Assembly (NCBI GenBank): GCA_009767595.1
Contig: VSDK01001250.1
Span: 87,473 to 151,472 of the forward strand
DNA: 64,000 nt
Source: Symbiodinium kawagutii
Lineage: Eukaryota; Sar; Dinophyceae; Suessiales; Symbiodiniaceae
Direction: 5' to 3'
Below are positions 42,000 through 52,639 of this stretch, in pieces. How positions within the stretch are numbered: position 1 is the first letter of the stretch; every line of letters begins with the position of its first letter. The position numbers were made by a program, and so were the translations under genes. The notes under the pieces are model-generated. The model was not told where the DNA came from and made no database searches. It worked only from the letters and a program-made list of their open reading frames with translations.

Positions 42000-42096
42000 C
42001 TGGTTGGTGGTTACAAACTTTCTAATTTTCTCTAGTGATTATCGACACATGGTTGGCTGACTCATATTCTTCATAGGGGTTGAAACCACCAACCAG
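42000..42096 (+). mobile_element. family-1 introner-like element
   Basis: CTGGTTGGTGGTTACAAAC at the left, GGGGTTGAAACCACCAACCAG at the right; TTCTCTAGTGATTATCGACAC and GGTTGGCTGACTCAT inside. Confidence 0.8.
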
Positions 42097-42384
42097 AAAA
42101 ACAATTTCAGTGTTTGGCAGGGGCTGTGGGACCTGTTGTAGTTTTGTTCGCTGGGAAGGGCACCCAACTGGCCTGGGGTCTAAAGCATTGACGGATGGCT
42201 TGGTTTTTGCTGGTGGCTTCTGGTCACGTCATGCCATCCGGGCGGATTATCCTTGATGGAGCACGACTGACAAGTGCTATCTATATTTTGATTGGAAAGG
42301 ATTTCATAAACATGGCTGAGGGTCATGTACTGAGCTTTGCCACTCAGTGGTGGGTATCTTAACCAAACATGAATCACACAAGTT

Positions 42385-42603
42385 TTTGCGACCGAAGTGG
42401 ATGCAAATCATTGATCTCACAAGAACCCAAAGCAAATTATGCTCGCAGACACACAGTGCTTTGGATACAACGAACCTGGGACCAGTGTCGACAATCAGCG
42501 CGGCGAGCCCCTTCACTGTGCCATTGAGAGGCACCATGCAACAACTCTATGCGGAATATTCTGAAATTTTCATCTCAGTGAAGGAGAACACCCGACGTGT
42601 GCC
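42385..42603 (+). CDS. coding block, unidentified
   Basis: Open to TGA at 42604. Includes LRPKWMQIIDLTRTQSKLC, LGPVSTISAASPFTVPLRG and TMQQLYAEYSEIFISVKEN. Acceptor not fixed. Could be a terminal exon. Confidence 0.45.
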
Positions 42604-43135
42604 CTGATTGCATTTGCTTGGAGCTATATAGTGGAGCAAATGGTGGAGCTTGGGAGTCTTATATTATAAAGAACTGATAGTGCTTGATGAGACGACTGGG
42701 ATGACTGCAAGCAGTGATGAGACTGTTGTTCTGCAAGGGGAAGCGGTTCTGATCAGTGATGAAGTGGAATTGTTATAGTATTTATAGTTATGGTTAGTCA
42801 AAATCTTGACCAGTGGGGAATGCTTTGTTCGTTTCTTAAGGTGGGAATGGCGCACCATTTGTCCATGTTTTTGATACAGAACATTCAAGCGCAGAACCGC
42901 TCACTGTATGTTTTTTGTGTTTTGACGTTTTTGTGCTGTTGAGTCGCTTGCATAGGATAGAACATCTAACGGACACAGCTTGAAATTGTATTGATTGTAT
43001 TGTGGATTCATTTTTAAGTTTACATTTACCTTGATGATCATTGATCAAATGAATTGTGTGTTTGAAATTTAATTTATATATATATATATATGTATGATAT
43101 TTATTTATAAAGATAGAGATACACACAGATATCAC

Positions 43136-43173
<38 letters not shown>

Positions 43174-43304
43174 TTATCTATTTATTTATTGAGATAGATA
43201 GATAGATATATAGATAAATAGATAGATAGATATATTTATATAAAGATATAGAAATATATATATATATATATATATATATTGGCCAACACATCATCCAACC
43301 ACAG
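42604..43304. other. intron-like, AT and GATA microsatellites
   Basis: (TA)n at 43076-43091 and 43136-43155, (TG)n to 43172, GATA-type runs 43190-43250, (TA)n 43256-43280. No coding block. Confidence 0.7.
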
Positions 43305-43436
43305 CGGCACCTGGTGGCTTTTTCTCAGGTGGGCAAACTGGAAGACACCATGCAGGTGGTGGCCGCCCGAAACCCTGTGGAGCAACATCACTTCCAGGCC
43401 TTGCGACCGTGCGCGAATCCAGATGCACATGGGGGG
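43305..43436 (+). CDS. coding exon, 44 codons, coiled-coil-like
   Basis: Acceptor atccaaccacag ends at 43304; donor GTTCGC at 43437, inside the left end of a family-5 element. Reads RHLVAFSQVGKLEDTMQVVA, ARNPVEQHHFQALRP, CANPDAHGG. Phase 0 at the end, matching the 43657 exon. Confidence 0.65.
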
Positions 43437-43592
43437 GTTCGCAAGCCATAGGGAACCCCCAAACGAGGTCGGTTGATTACTACAAGTTGGGGTGATATAT
43501 TGGATGATTTAGGGGCTGGTTGTTTGTACTCTACATGGTTCATGACTTGGATGAGTTGGTGGTACCCTTATGTTGAGAAACTGCCGACATGA
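43425..43592 (+). mobile_element. family-5 element, extended
   Basis: GGGGGGTTCGCAAGCCATAGGG at the left, AACCCCCAAACG, TTGGATGATTTAGGGG, and TTGAGAAACTGCC at the right. The GGATGA core is duplicated (TGGATGATTT and TGGATGAGTTGG), so this copy is longer. Confidence 0.65.
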
Positions 43593-43656
43593 TCTGGTGA
43601 TATCTTGCGGAATGGAGCTCAAATCCGGAGCACCGGTGACCCGAGCCTTGCCGCAG

Positions 43657-43755
43657 GAGACCATTCAGCGTTTGCAAACGCAGGTGGACGACAACGAGAC
43701 GCGCCTTCAGTCCGTGGATCGAAGCCAGGCAGTGCTTGGGCACCGTGTGGTGGCA
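43657..43755 (+). CDS. coding exon, coiled-coil
   Basis: Acceptor ccttgccgcag ends at 43656. ETIQRLQTQVDDNETRLQS then VDRSQAVLGHRVVA, TGA at 43756 (a GT at 43750 could be the donor). Heptad pattern typical of coiled coils. The frame is also open upstream (MELKSGAPVTRALPQ). Confidence 0.6.
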
Positions 43756-43880
43756 TGACCTCCAATTATACATGGTCACTGTAGTTACTATTTGTAGCGT
43801 TTTCAGGGCTGAAAAGCTGCATCAAGGGGGGTTATTATCCACTGGTTCTGACTTTGGGATTCCGATATTGAAGTCTTCAG

Positions 43881-43945
43881 AGCTGCGCCGTGGTGCAGTG
43901 GTGCGCTGAAACGTGGCGGTCCAGCTGCTAAGGCTAAGAAAGATT
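43881..43945 (+). CDS. coding-like exon
   Basis: After gaagtcttcag (ends 43880): AAPWCSGALKRGGPAAKAKK. A second frame is open. End unresolved. Confidence 0.35.
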
Positions 43946-44373
43946 TGTTGATGTTTTTCTTTTTTTGGAGTTATTTTTGAAAGGGGGGCATGGAGATACC
44001 AATGCGCTTGACTATCGTTCATGCATTCTTCATTCGGCAAACGGTTCACTACTGCAGCTTTGGATGGGCATCATCAACCAGCGTTTTTTTTGGAGACACA
44101 GTGATCCTAATGCTAACCAACCATCACCAGCCATGGGCTAACCGTTGGTCAGTAGCCAATTAGCCATCAACTAGCCAGTGGTCACTAGCCATGAGCCAAG
44201 TAACCATCCACGAATCTACGGCCACTACTTGTAGATATATTTCAAATCAACTAACCAGCTGCCCCAACTATTGATCATAAAATAAACATGGATCGTTAGT
44301 GAACCATTCCATATATACTTACCATGGCTCACCATGAGTTGACCGCGGGTCAATTCCCAATCTGCGCCTGCAG

Positions 44374-44452
44374 ATTGCCATCAGTGGACGCATCGAGCAA
44401 GTCGCGCATAGTACCTGGGATTTTGCTGGGATCGCGCGGCCTGGAAAGGTTC
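44374..44452 (+). CDS. coding exon, frame unresolved
   Basis: Acceptor tctgcgcctgcag ends at 44373. Frame 1: IAISGRIEQVAHSTWDFAGI; frame 2: LPSVDASSKSRIVPGILLGS then RGLE|GTTCAG. Both look protein-like. Confidence 0.45.
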
Positions 44453-44969
44453 AGCACTTGAGAAGCAAGGAGCATGAGCCTATCCAATATCAGAATCAAA
44501 GACTTTGAGCATTATGGAATTATGGATAATAATACCACTATTAGCAAGCAGTGTGAGCCTATCCCAGCAGTATGGTCATCACTTCTCCTGGCTTGTTTTC
44601 AAGCCAAATTCCATAGAAAACCCTTTGGAAAACTGATAGCTTGACCCAACCAGATGGTACCTGGAAGATCAGCTTGGTTTCTTGCTAACTCCTGGAGGCT
44701 CCAACTGGTAGTTTCCAGTCGGGTCACTGTCCTTAGACCCGAACTTAACCATCGCTTAACCAACAAATGTACCGTTTATATACCATCGTTTGCTTAGCCA
44801 TTTAACCATCAATTGTTCATCATGGATTTAACCATTGAACCATCAACTTAACCATCCATTCACCATTAATTCACCCTCATTGACCACAACATACCACCAC
44901 CGAACCTCTGTGGCAATCGGTACACCTGGGAGGTGAGCTTTCATTTGCCGAGGCTTGGAACCCTTCCAG

Positions 44970-45060
44970 CCAGAAATCAAGAGCTTGGAACGACGCTGTG
45001 GGGTGACTCGCCGCGGTCATGGCGAAGGGCTGCCCTGGCAGTTCATCAGGATTTGCTCGT
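44970..45060 (+). CDS. coding-like exon, frame unresolved
   Basis: After aacccttccag (ends 44969). Frames include PEIKSLERRCGVTRRGHG and ELGTTLWGDSPRSWRRAAL. End not fixed. Confidence 0.4.
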
Positions 45061-45113
45061 TCTTTTAATGACATAAGTTGCCCTACCCTTCCCTGGTTAC
45101 CTTTATAATAGGT

Positions 45114-45225
45114 GGCTATGGGTCAATATTAATCAACCAATAATGGTGGTTGATAACCAACAAACTATAGGGTAACTAATGGTTAATGATAGGGAACCAG
45201 GGGTACAGGGTTTTGACCCACAGCC
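45114..45225 (+). mobile_element. family-2 introner-like element
   Basis: GGCTATGGGTCAATATTAATC at the left, GGGTTTTGACCCACAGCC at the right. Interior ACCAACAAACTATAGGGTAA, GGGAACCAGGGGTACAGGG. GT and AG in the terminal repeats (G|GTCAA, CCACAG). Confidence 0.85.
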
Positions 45226-45847
45226 AGGTGACGTTTTTTCTTGGGGTTCCCTGGTTACCTACTATAACTGGAAGGGTAGGCTTAGATTTTTGCTGGAACC
45301 TTCAACTCAATCTTACAAAAAAACACCGGCACTGAAACGGAAGCTATTTGCCACTTGTCCACTTGTAGACAGATAGATATGATATGATAGATTGACAGAT
45401 GTGGATACTTCATATTGTTTTTGTTTCATTTGACTGGCAATCTCAATATAGACTGTTATAAAACCAATTTCGCTGAGGTATTGTTTGCGCTGTGCAGATC
45501 CGTTAAAGACAGACCATCCAGGTTTGAATGCAGAGCACCGGCTGCCTACAGAGAATTTTGGAGGTGATTGATGGTACTGATACTCAATGAAACTGATGAT
45601 GATAGATATAGCTCTAGGTTGATTGTGGATATCACTAAACCCAAAACCCCAGGGTTCATCAATCACGGACCTGATTTGAACGTTTTTTTTGGCACAGACC
45701 CACAAAATCGTTCCTGTGATAGTAACTGGCTTTTGGTTTCGATCATTTGCAAGGTATTTTTCAACCACATGTTGCTTGTTTGAAATCGGTTGTTTCAAGC
45801 ATCTTCAAGGCACAGGTTCAAGAGAAAACACAGTGCCAAACCACCAG

Positions 45848-46027
45848 CAGTTCTTCGAGTTCCACACCTTGGCCAGCAGCTCCATTCGCGAAAAGCCCAG
45901 GCACTTGAAGCTGACGTGCAAGGTCAACAGTTGTGGCAGTCGCTGGGCTGGCAGCCTGCAAGGTCATGGTCAACCGAGATGTCCTGCTTGGCATTGGTGC
46001 ATCATGGGCAAGCATCGGTCGATTTCG
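45848..46027 (+). CDS. coding exon, unidentified
   Basis: Acceptor gccaaaccaccag ends at 45847. Reads QFFEFHTLASSSIREKPRHL, KLTCKVNSCGSRWAGSLQ, CPAWHWCIMGKHRSIS. Very strong G/C third positions. Ends at a family-5 terminus (GTGGTTTAGG). An overlapping frame (VLRVPHLGQQLHSRKAQALE) has weaker bias. Cys/His residues could bind metal. Confidence 0.65.
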
Positions 46028-46138
46028 GTGGTTTAGGCAGTTTGGGAACCCCCCAAAGTGATCAAAGTGGTGGGTTCATTACTATAACATGGTTAAACAT
46101 GGATGATTTGGGGGGTCCTCTACTTTGAGAAACCCCCA
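46028..46138 (+). mobile_element. family-5 introner-like element
   Basis: GTGGTTTAGGCAGTTTGGGA at the left, GGATGATTTGGGGGGTCC inside, CTTTGAGAAACCCCC at the right. Probable intron 46028-46146 ending TTTGATAG. Confidence 0.7.
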
Positions 46139-46146
46139 TTTGATAG

Positions 46147-46197
46147 ATTAAGATTCAATCGATGCTCAAGTATTGGTTGAATATGCTTGGGAACCGT
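46147..46197 (+). CDS. short coding-like exon
   Basis: IKIQSMLKYWLNMLGNR to TGA at 46198, in phase with 45848-46027. Confidence 0.4.
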
Positions 46198-46576
46198 TGA
46201 TGATGAGCAACTATGGCCGCCATGTTGCTGGCTGAAGGTATTTACTTGGATAACATGGCTGGGAATGGTTCCTGATAATTGTTGACGGGGAACTGTTGCC
46301 ATGATGTGACTGTCCTTTGCGCATCAAACCAACCACCATTGGATGATCGTGCCAGGGCTTAGTAGCAATGATTGGTGAAAGGTTCTAGGGTAATAATAAA
46401 GTTCAGGCTTGGGTCAATGTTGGGTGGTACGGCTGACTTACTAATGACTGCTAACATCTTTTTAGTAGCCAGCAATATTCAGGCGGATTTGATAACAGAA
46501 GAATGGAGCAGCATCATGTTGAAGAGGTGTTTTCTGCCGACAACTGGTGGATTTTCCAGCCTTAAGCCTTAAGTAT

Positions 46577-46734
46577 AGTAGCGATGAATTGCCGAAGCAG
46601 TATCAAGAGATGGTATTTCGGAGCTTTGGTCAGCCGTGCGCGGTTGCGTGCATGGAAGTGTGCTCAATCTCTAGGCGCCAACAAATGATCATTGACAAGA
46701 GGATGGTTGACTTCGAGAAAAGCTCTGAACCTTC
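46577..46734 (+). CDS. coding exon, unidentified
   Basis: Reads SDELPKQYQEMVFRSFGQP, CAVACMEVCSISRRQQMI, IDKRMVDFEKSSEP; donor GTAAGC at 46735. Acceptor near aagtatag (46573-46580) uncertain. Confidence 0.5.
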
Positions 46735-47055
46735 GTAAGCCAAAGTATTGATGCTTCACAAGTGACAATGATTCACTTCTCCTAAAAGTAATGCTTGTCG
46801 ACTGGGACGCAGCCTAGCAAATGACCTCAGCGCAGAGCTTTGCATTTTGTTTTGTTTGGCAGTTGGACCGGGGGTGGGTTGATTAGCCTAGAAAGTAACA
46901 TGTACATACTGATATCAATCGTCTCCCCAATGGTGCCTTCCGTGGTTTCTGATATCTGACCCCTGTCCCCAGCTTCTCACTTTGGTACATCAACAATTTT
47001 TGAACCAAAATGACGTTGACTTTGGTACAACATCAAGTCACTTGGTACGTCAGTT

Positions 47056-47215
47056 TTGGATGCAAATGACTTCTCTCTGAACTATCGGCCGGAAGTATAT
47101 AAGCCCTGCGTATGTTTCCCACGAGCTACATGCACAGATGCGCCGGCAAGCACCATCAATGCTTTGCTCACCCTTTACGAGTGTTGCTCCGCCATCGCCA
47201 CACCAGGGTTTGGTT
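47056..47215 (+). CDS. coding-like block
   Basis: DANDFSLNYRPEVYKPCVCF and PASTINALLTLYECCSAIAT. Runs into a microsatellite at 47225; true boundaries unclear. Confidence 0.4.
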
Positions 47216-47224
47216 TGGTTTGTT

Positions 47225-47283
47225 TGTTTTGGTGTGGTGCGGTTTGTCCATAAACGAAATGTGTTTGTTTGTTTGTTTGTTGA

Positions 47284-47315
<32 letters not shown>

Positions 47316-47452
47316 TTGCTTGTTTGCTTGTTTGCTTGTTTGCTTGTTTGCTTGTTTGCTTGTTTGCTTGTTTGCTTGTTTGCTTGTTTGTTTGTTTGTT
47401 TGTTTGTTTGTTTGTTTGTTTGTTTGTTTGTTTGTTTGTTTGTTTGTTTGTT
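47225..47452. repeat. (TTTG)/(CTTG)n tetranucleotide array
   Basis: About 220 bp of TTTG/CTTG repeats. Creates open frames on both strands (Leu/Cys/Val-rich or Lys/Gln/Thr-rich) that are artefacts. Confidence 0.95.
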
Positions 47453-47500
47453 CTATTTGCCAACGTCCTAAGGCATGGCAGCACCGAGAAGTTTGAGGAG

Positions 47501-47580
47501 CACAACCTGAAGTTCCAGCAGTCCAGACCTCGGAACCCGGTCGACCATGCAGGATCCGTGACATCCGCTGGATGTACAAG
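47501..47580 (+). CDS. coding exon, unidentified
   Basis: Two phase bases then 26 codons: QPEVPAVQTSEPGRPCRIRD then IRWMYK, donor GTGTAA at 47581. Acceptor gtttgaggag ends at 47500. A second frame (STEKFEEHNLKFQQSRPRN) is also open. Confidence 0.5.
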
Positions 47581-47609
47581 GTGTAATTGCATGGCCAGTG
47601 CCACAAAAA

Positions 47610-47641
<32 letters not shown>

Positions 47642-47781
47642 ACCAGTGCCTCTATAGCTACTTACTATTGCATGCTATCACACCTACTGCGCTGCTACTG
47701 CCCTACTGCGGTACTGATTACTGCTACTGCTGATGATCATCACCATGCACGCTTTCGCAAATCAAAAGCTTCACCCTGCAG

Positions 47782-47899
47782 CTGGGCGTCCACCCGCGCC
47801 GAAGGCAGAAAGCGGATGTTCAAAAGCTGCAGGCCGAAATCGATGCTCGAGGTGCGGTCGCGACCAAGCGTCACCGATGGTTACACCAGCATCCTGTCC
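47782..47899 (+). CDS. coding exon, helical
   Basis: Acceptor ttcaccctgcag ends at 47781; donor GTAGCC at 47900. Reads LGVHPRRRQKADVQKLQAEI, DARGAVATKRHRWLHQHPV. Preceded by a CTG repeat (47610-47645). Confidence 0.6.
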
Positions 47900-47952
47900 G
47901 TAGCCATAGACCTATATACTTGCCTTGGGTAGAATGACCTGGCAGTGAAAGC

Positions 47953-47954
<2 letters not shown>

Positions 47955-48003
<49 letters not shown>
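47955..48003. repeat. (CAT)n microsatellite
   Basis: Sixteen or so tandem CAT/ATC units. Confidence 0.95.
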
Positions 48004-48651
48004 ACATGATAACATGGGTAAATCATCTAGAAACAGTGGGTCGTCCATGGCTAGATTTGACTACCCATGGGTAAAAAAGCGCGGCCTTAAATTTTATGTG
48101 ATTTGGTGCTTGTGCTGCAGACTACCCAAGGATTAGCAATGGGTCATCATTTTAGCAAGTACCTGTATGATTACTCATATGACTACCCAGAAGGACCCAA
48201 TCATCATTTTTGCAATGGGTCTTTCTTTCCTTGCCAATTTGCCGGCAGATGTGACTCATATATCGATTCCAGCCATCACAAACCTGGCACGCCAATCAAG
48301 AAGCCAGCTAGCATACTAGCGGGCTCACAGCACAGGCAACTATCACTGGTAGCTATGGCTGGTAACTGTGGCTGGTAACTATCATAGCTGGGCTGATGCT
48401 GTCCTTCCTAGAACTGAGGAAGAAGATGTTTATGGCAAAAACCAACTGGAAACTGGAAAAAAAACTGGGATACTTATTGAGGTAACCATATCACCTAACA
48501 TAATAACTGGTAACTGGCAACTGGTAACTGGTAACTGGTAAATACCTATGTTCGTCCAATATCATCCAACATCATCACTCACTGATGGCATCCATTTGGG
48601 CATCATCCAACCTGCAAGGATCCTGGTTAGAAAGTTATCCTCAACATTCTC

Positions 48652-48779
48652 CTACAAGGTGGGCCCCCTTAGTTAGCTAAGTTGGTTCATAACTAGGGTA
48701 ACTACTAGCTAGGGTAGATATAACCATAGTTCAATGGCTTACTAACCAACTTACATAACCAGGGGGGTCTACCTTGTAG
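48652..48779 (+). mobile_element. family-3 introner-like element
   Basis: CTACAAGGTGGGCCCCCTTAG at the left, CAGGGGGGTCTACCTTGTAG at the right: near-perfect inverted termini. AAG|GTGGGC donor and CTTGTAG acceptor are built in. Confidence 0.9.
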
Positions 48780-48845
48780 CAACTCACCGCTGATCCCTGC
48801 GATGATCATCCGTTGCCTCTGTTGTGGGCCTGCCCCGCGTCTCAG

Positions 48846-48889
48846 CTGGCTTGGTGGACGACTTGCGAGAAGAACTGGTGCAGACCCAG
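48846..48889 (+). CDS. short coding exon
   Basis: Acceptor ccccgcgtctcag ends at 48845. Reads GLVDDLREELVQTQ. Lies 66 bp after a family-3 element. Longer open frames overlap (LCCGPAPRLSWLGGRLARR). Confidence 0.4.
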
Positions 48890-49957
48890 TGACATGGCAA
48901 GTTACACATTGGCGAGCCGGGTCAGTACAAACCATCGATAGGGCATTGATTGATGGATATATGGTTAGGGTAGGAACATTAGTCATGAATGTTGGTGGTT
49001 AATTACTATTAATGTTGATTTCCCGTCAGTCAACATTTGCCAACAAGTTTGTGAATTACAGGCTGTGACCGCGCAATATTGTTGGTTAATAACCAACAAA
49101 TTCTAGCCACATGAACACTTGCTACTATCAATATTGGCCAACAAATTCATCGGTCATTGATAGGAAAACCATCTTGAACATCTACCATCATATGCCATCA
49201 GCAAATTCATAGGGAAAACTTGCTGGTTAATACGAGAAAAGACAAGGAGTGCAAGGTAAACTCACCTATGGCCAATGGATGAATTATGATGACGGTCGAC
49301 TCAAAAAAAGAGTTCTGGTTCTGATTTTTTATTTACACATGTATAGTTAACTGAGATTATCTACAGCGTGCGACTGCATATTCGTTGACAAGAAATGAAC
49401 AAGTGTGATGAGTGTGACCCTTCCTAGAATGTGACTCCCCCACAAATGTTGGAGGGTGAGATTGATTGGTTGGTTGAATTGAAAAGGGCTGATTAAAAGT
49501 TGATTCGTCGATTCCACTGGTATAAGCTAGTCGCTAGAAAATGATGCAATATTCCGATTGATCAATGGTTCACTAGAATGGTTGATCAATGGATAGTTTG
49601 CGGCTAATTATGGCCAGTTCGGCTCTCAAAACGGGGATGATAACATCCAAGAATTCTAGTACTATCAGTTCATGATCTTAGGTTTCCAGCTCCGTCCCGA
49701 GGTTCTGGGTTGACTCTCCTGGTTTTCCAGCAATGTGTGGAGTAGAGCCATCTATGGATGGTTCCATCTATGGGCATTAGAAACAAGTAGAGAACAAGAC
49801 AGAGCAAGCAAGGTGACGAGGATTCAGATGACACGTTGTTTTGAGGCACAAGCACAAAAACCGAGAGATGGCCCGGCAATGATTGGATGTCCCAAATATT
49901 AAACCAGCGATGCGGTACTTGCAATGGATCAACACGATTTGAAGATATTTCACTCCA

Positions 49958-49960
<3 letters not shown>
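48890..49960. other. non-coding-like
   Basis: AT-rich; words such as AACCAACAAATTC and GGTTAAT hint at decayed family-2 pieces near 49085-49230. No exon. Confidence 0.4.
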
Positions 49961-50018
<58 letters not shown>

Positions 50019-50150
50019 GNNNNNNNNNNNNNNNNNNNNNNNNNNNNNNNNNNNNNNNNNNNNNNNNNNNNNNNNNNNNNNNNNNNNNNNNNNTGCCGTT
50101 GTTGCTGCTGTTGTTATTGTTGTTGTTGCTGTTGCTGTTGTCGTCTACGA
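49961..50150. repeat. (TTG)n microsatellite spanning an assembly gap
   Basis: (TTG)n from 49961, a run of N at 50020-50093, then more TTG/CTG units. Frames crossing this are meaningless. Confidence 0.95.
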
Positions 50151-50388
50151 TGGCGTCGCTGCTGATGCTATTGCTTTTTTGTTGTGCTGTTGTTCATGCT
50201 GCTGTTGTTGGTTGTGGTGGCAGTGGTGCTTGTGGCAGAGGTGGCTGTGGTCACTGTGGTTGATGTGGCTGAAGTAGTTGATTGATGTGGTTGATGAATG
50301 TTGGTCTATTTTGATGTGTGTGTGTTGTTGTTATTGTCGTTAGTAGTGCTTTGAGCTAGTTTCATCGTGTTGTTCTTTCTGGGAACAG

Positions 50389-50451
50389 GTGGCCCCAAAA
50401 TCCGTGCAAGTGCATGATTCCAGAGGTGGATTCGGGGGCCATTGCGTCCAG
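50389..50451 (+). CDS. coding exon, unidentified
   Basis: Acceptor gttctttctgggaacag ends at 50388. Reads VAPKSVQVHDSRGGFGGHCV. Open to TGA near 50464; no GT at the proposed end, so the limit is uncertain. Confidence 0.45.
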
Positions 50452-50493
50452 CCAACTAATGAATGATACATGGAGACCATACTCGGCCACCAG

Positions 50494-50615
50494 ATCCATT
50501 CACCCAGTACCATTGTGCATGGCACGAGGCGACGGCTGGTGCGCATTGATGGGAATGTCGATGTGATGCAGCAACCCGGCCGAACGAGACCGGCAGACGC
50601 ATCACAGTCATGCAG
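50494..50615 (+). CDS. coding exon, unidentified
   Basis: Acceptor actcggccaccag ends at 50493. Reads IHSPSTIVHGTRRRLVRIDG, NVDVMQQPGRTRPADASQS. Good composition. End approximate. Confidence 0.5.
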
Positions 50616-51333
50616 GATGAATAAGAATCACCGACAGCCAATACGTAGGATGGTTTGCAAATGGTTTGCCACTAACAGCCAATGCATAACGTGATCATGG
50701 TTGACAAATGGTGGTCAGCACATGGTGGGGTCACAACAGGTATGTTGAGGCGAAAACCGATGACCAGATAAACTGCTAAGGGCCGAGCAGCTGATCATAG
50801 ATGGTTACTGTTGAGTATGAACCGACCAGGCGCAAGAATGGGGTTGTGAATCAGAGGTGAAGATGCAGCATGGTAATGGCCAATTATTTTGACTGACTGT
50901 TGGGGGGTTGGTCGTGTTGGGGAATCAGCTTTAATCATGGTCACTTATTTGTATAACTTGTCATCATTTAGGGGCTTGAAGGCGATGCAGAGAGAGAGAG
51001 AGAGATAGATCATCATATTGGCACGGCAGCCATCAACATCTCAAGCAATAGATGATTGAAAGTACAAGCCAATAATTTATTTCAAGAAGCAATCAGTCAG
51101 CATTTGATTGGTTGATACTGCAGGCCGTTTGCCAGAATTCATCAACCCTTTTTGTTGTAAAAATCGGGTACTTACTAATCGATGTGATATGCATGTGGGA
51201 TTCAACAGTTGCGAGGGTTGACGCAAGGATTGCTGGGGTTATTTTTTTTTGGCTTTGGATCATTTCGTTGCAAAGTTGGAGGGTAGGATAAGCCTGGATT
51301 ATACATAATTATGTGGGGGTCTTGACCAACCAG

Positions 51334-51390
51334 CGTTCACGATTGCTGAATCAGGTGGGGGCCGATGAATATGGCAGAATGCTCTGACAG
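51334..51390 (+). CDS. short coding-like exon
   Basis: After ttgaccaaccag: RSRLLNQVGADEYGRML, then TGA. GTGGGG within is an alternative donor. Confidence 0.35.
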
Positions 51391-51705
51391 CAGCCAAGAA
51401 CAGCAAACGACAAATGTTCAGCAACCAACTGGTCAGATAGTGCACCCTTTCGATTGGCTGATAAAAAAGCAAATGGAAGGTACATAACGTTGGCAACAAA
51501 TGGCTGAATTTGGCAAACATTGGCGGTCCCCAAAGCATTGCTAGAAGCTATCATACAACTACCGTAATTGCTGATCCATAGCTACCATCAGTATCAGTGT
51601 GTTTTGGTTACCATTCGAAGCCATGGTGTCAGTGGTTACCGGCTACTATATCATCACAACCATTAGATGGTCTTGGCTATGAACTAGGTTTATTGCATTT
51701 TATTA

Positions 51706-51879
51706 CCAGGTGGGACCCCCTAATTAGCTAAGTTGGTTAGGAAGCCGCCTAGCTTTGCTGATATCCACCAGAACTGAGTAGTTAGCCTGGTCCTAAGCCA
51801 AGTTAGCTGACTGGGGAGCCCCACTTTCTAGCAGTTTTATTCACCAACTTGTAACCAGGGGCCGCCCATTATGTACCAG
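51706..51879 (+). mobile_element. family-3 element with two right ends
   Basis: CCAGGTGGGACCCCCTAATTAG at the left; right-end sequence at 51810-51831 (GGGGAGCCCCACTTTCTAG) and again at 51842-51879 (CCAACTTGTAACCAGGGGCC ... GTACCAG). Looks like a nested or tandem insertion ending at the acceptor of the next exon. Confidence 0.6.
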
Positions 51880-52014
51880 CTGACCATCTTCATCAAGGGT
51901 GGCCTCCCGAGGAAGTACTTCACAGGATTCGGCAAGGGCTTGCAGGAGCTGGTTGCGTCCGTCGCGGGACTTCCGCTGATTTCATCGAAGCTGCCTGACT
52001 ATATCAGTCCCCTT
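51880..52014 (+). CDS. coding exon, 45 codons, unidentified
   Basis: Acceptor cattatgtaccag ends at 51879. LTIFIKGGLPRKYFTGFGKG, LQELVASVAGLPLISSKL, PDYISPL, then TAG at 52015. Strong codon bias. The donor may lie before the stop. Confidence 0.6.
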
Positions 52015-52299
52015 TAGCACCCCCTAGTGCGTGCTCACCTGGCAATGCGACATCACGCATTCAAGTTTGGCTTCCCAGGTTTTCCGGATAGAAAATGGTC
52101 GATAATCCCTTTCCCACTTTGTAACTGGTGACGTTCACCATGGTTGTGGAGGTTACTTCACCCACCTTGCACGCTTATACCCCACTATTGCTCCATTATC
52201 TCAGGGCACTGGGCTCCCAAAGGGACAGCAGCTATTGCTGCATCCCCAGTAGTTCCCTGCCAATCTTGTTACCCCTTTTGTTGCCTTGGAGATGGAATT

Positions 52300-52345
52300 A
52301 TGGTGACGGCTAATACTATTCATAGGGGTTGAAATCACCAACCCA
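52300..52345 (+). mobile_element. right half of a family-1 element
   Basis: GGCTAATACTATTCATAGGGG then TTGAAATCACCAACCC. The left half is not recognisable. Confidence 0.45.
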
Positions 52346-52512
52346 TCAGTTTATGATCACTATTAACCATTATGATTAAATTATGATCATTACTAACCAT
52401 TAGTAGCCATTACGAACCATTTATGATCATTATTAACCATTATAATCATATTATAGCAGCCATTACTAACCATTCTTAAGCACAAGTAGCCATGACCATT
52501 CACCGCCCCCAG

Positions 52513-52635
52513 GACACCACGAGGTGCGTCTCGCAGGGCGAGCCCCTGCGCACGCCGCGCCCCACGCCGCCGAGACCGCAGTCCGCCACGGCTGCAGCGA
52601 CAGGCGACGGGAAGGGCGACGGTGAAGGCAGTGGT
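52513..52635 (+). CDS. coding exon, low-complexity Pro/Thr/Arg
   Basis: Acceptor tcaccgcccccag ends at 52512. DTTRCVSQGEPLRTPRPTPP, RPQSATAAATGDGKGDGE. Nearly every third base is G/C. Probably a disordered segment. GT or GC donor near 52636. Confidence 0.55.
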
Positions 52636-52639
52636 CACT

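Noticed and set aside
47138-47932. 264-codon open frame, the longest in the window
   Set aside because: It is carried by a TTTG/CTTG tetranucleotide array; the only believable coding parts are short blocks in other frames at 47501 and 47782.
47945-48003. Poly-histidine coding stretch
   Set aside because: (CAT)n microsatellite.
49887-50277. Frames crossing the N run
   Set aside because: They span an assembly gap inside a (TTG)n repeat.
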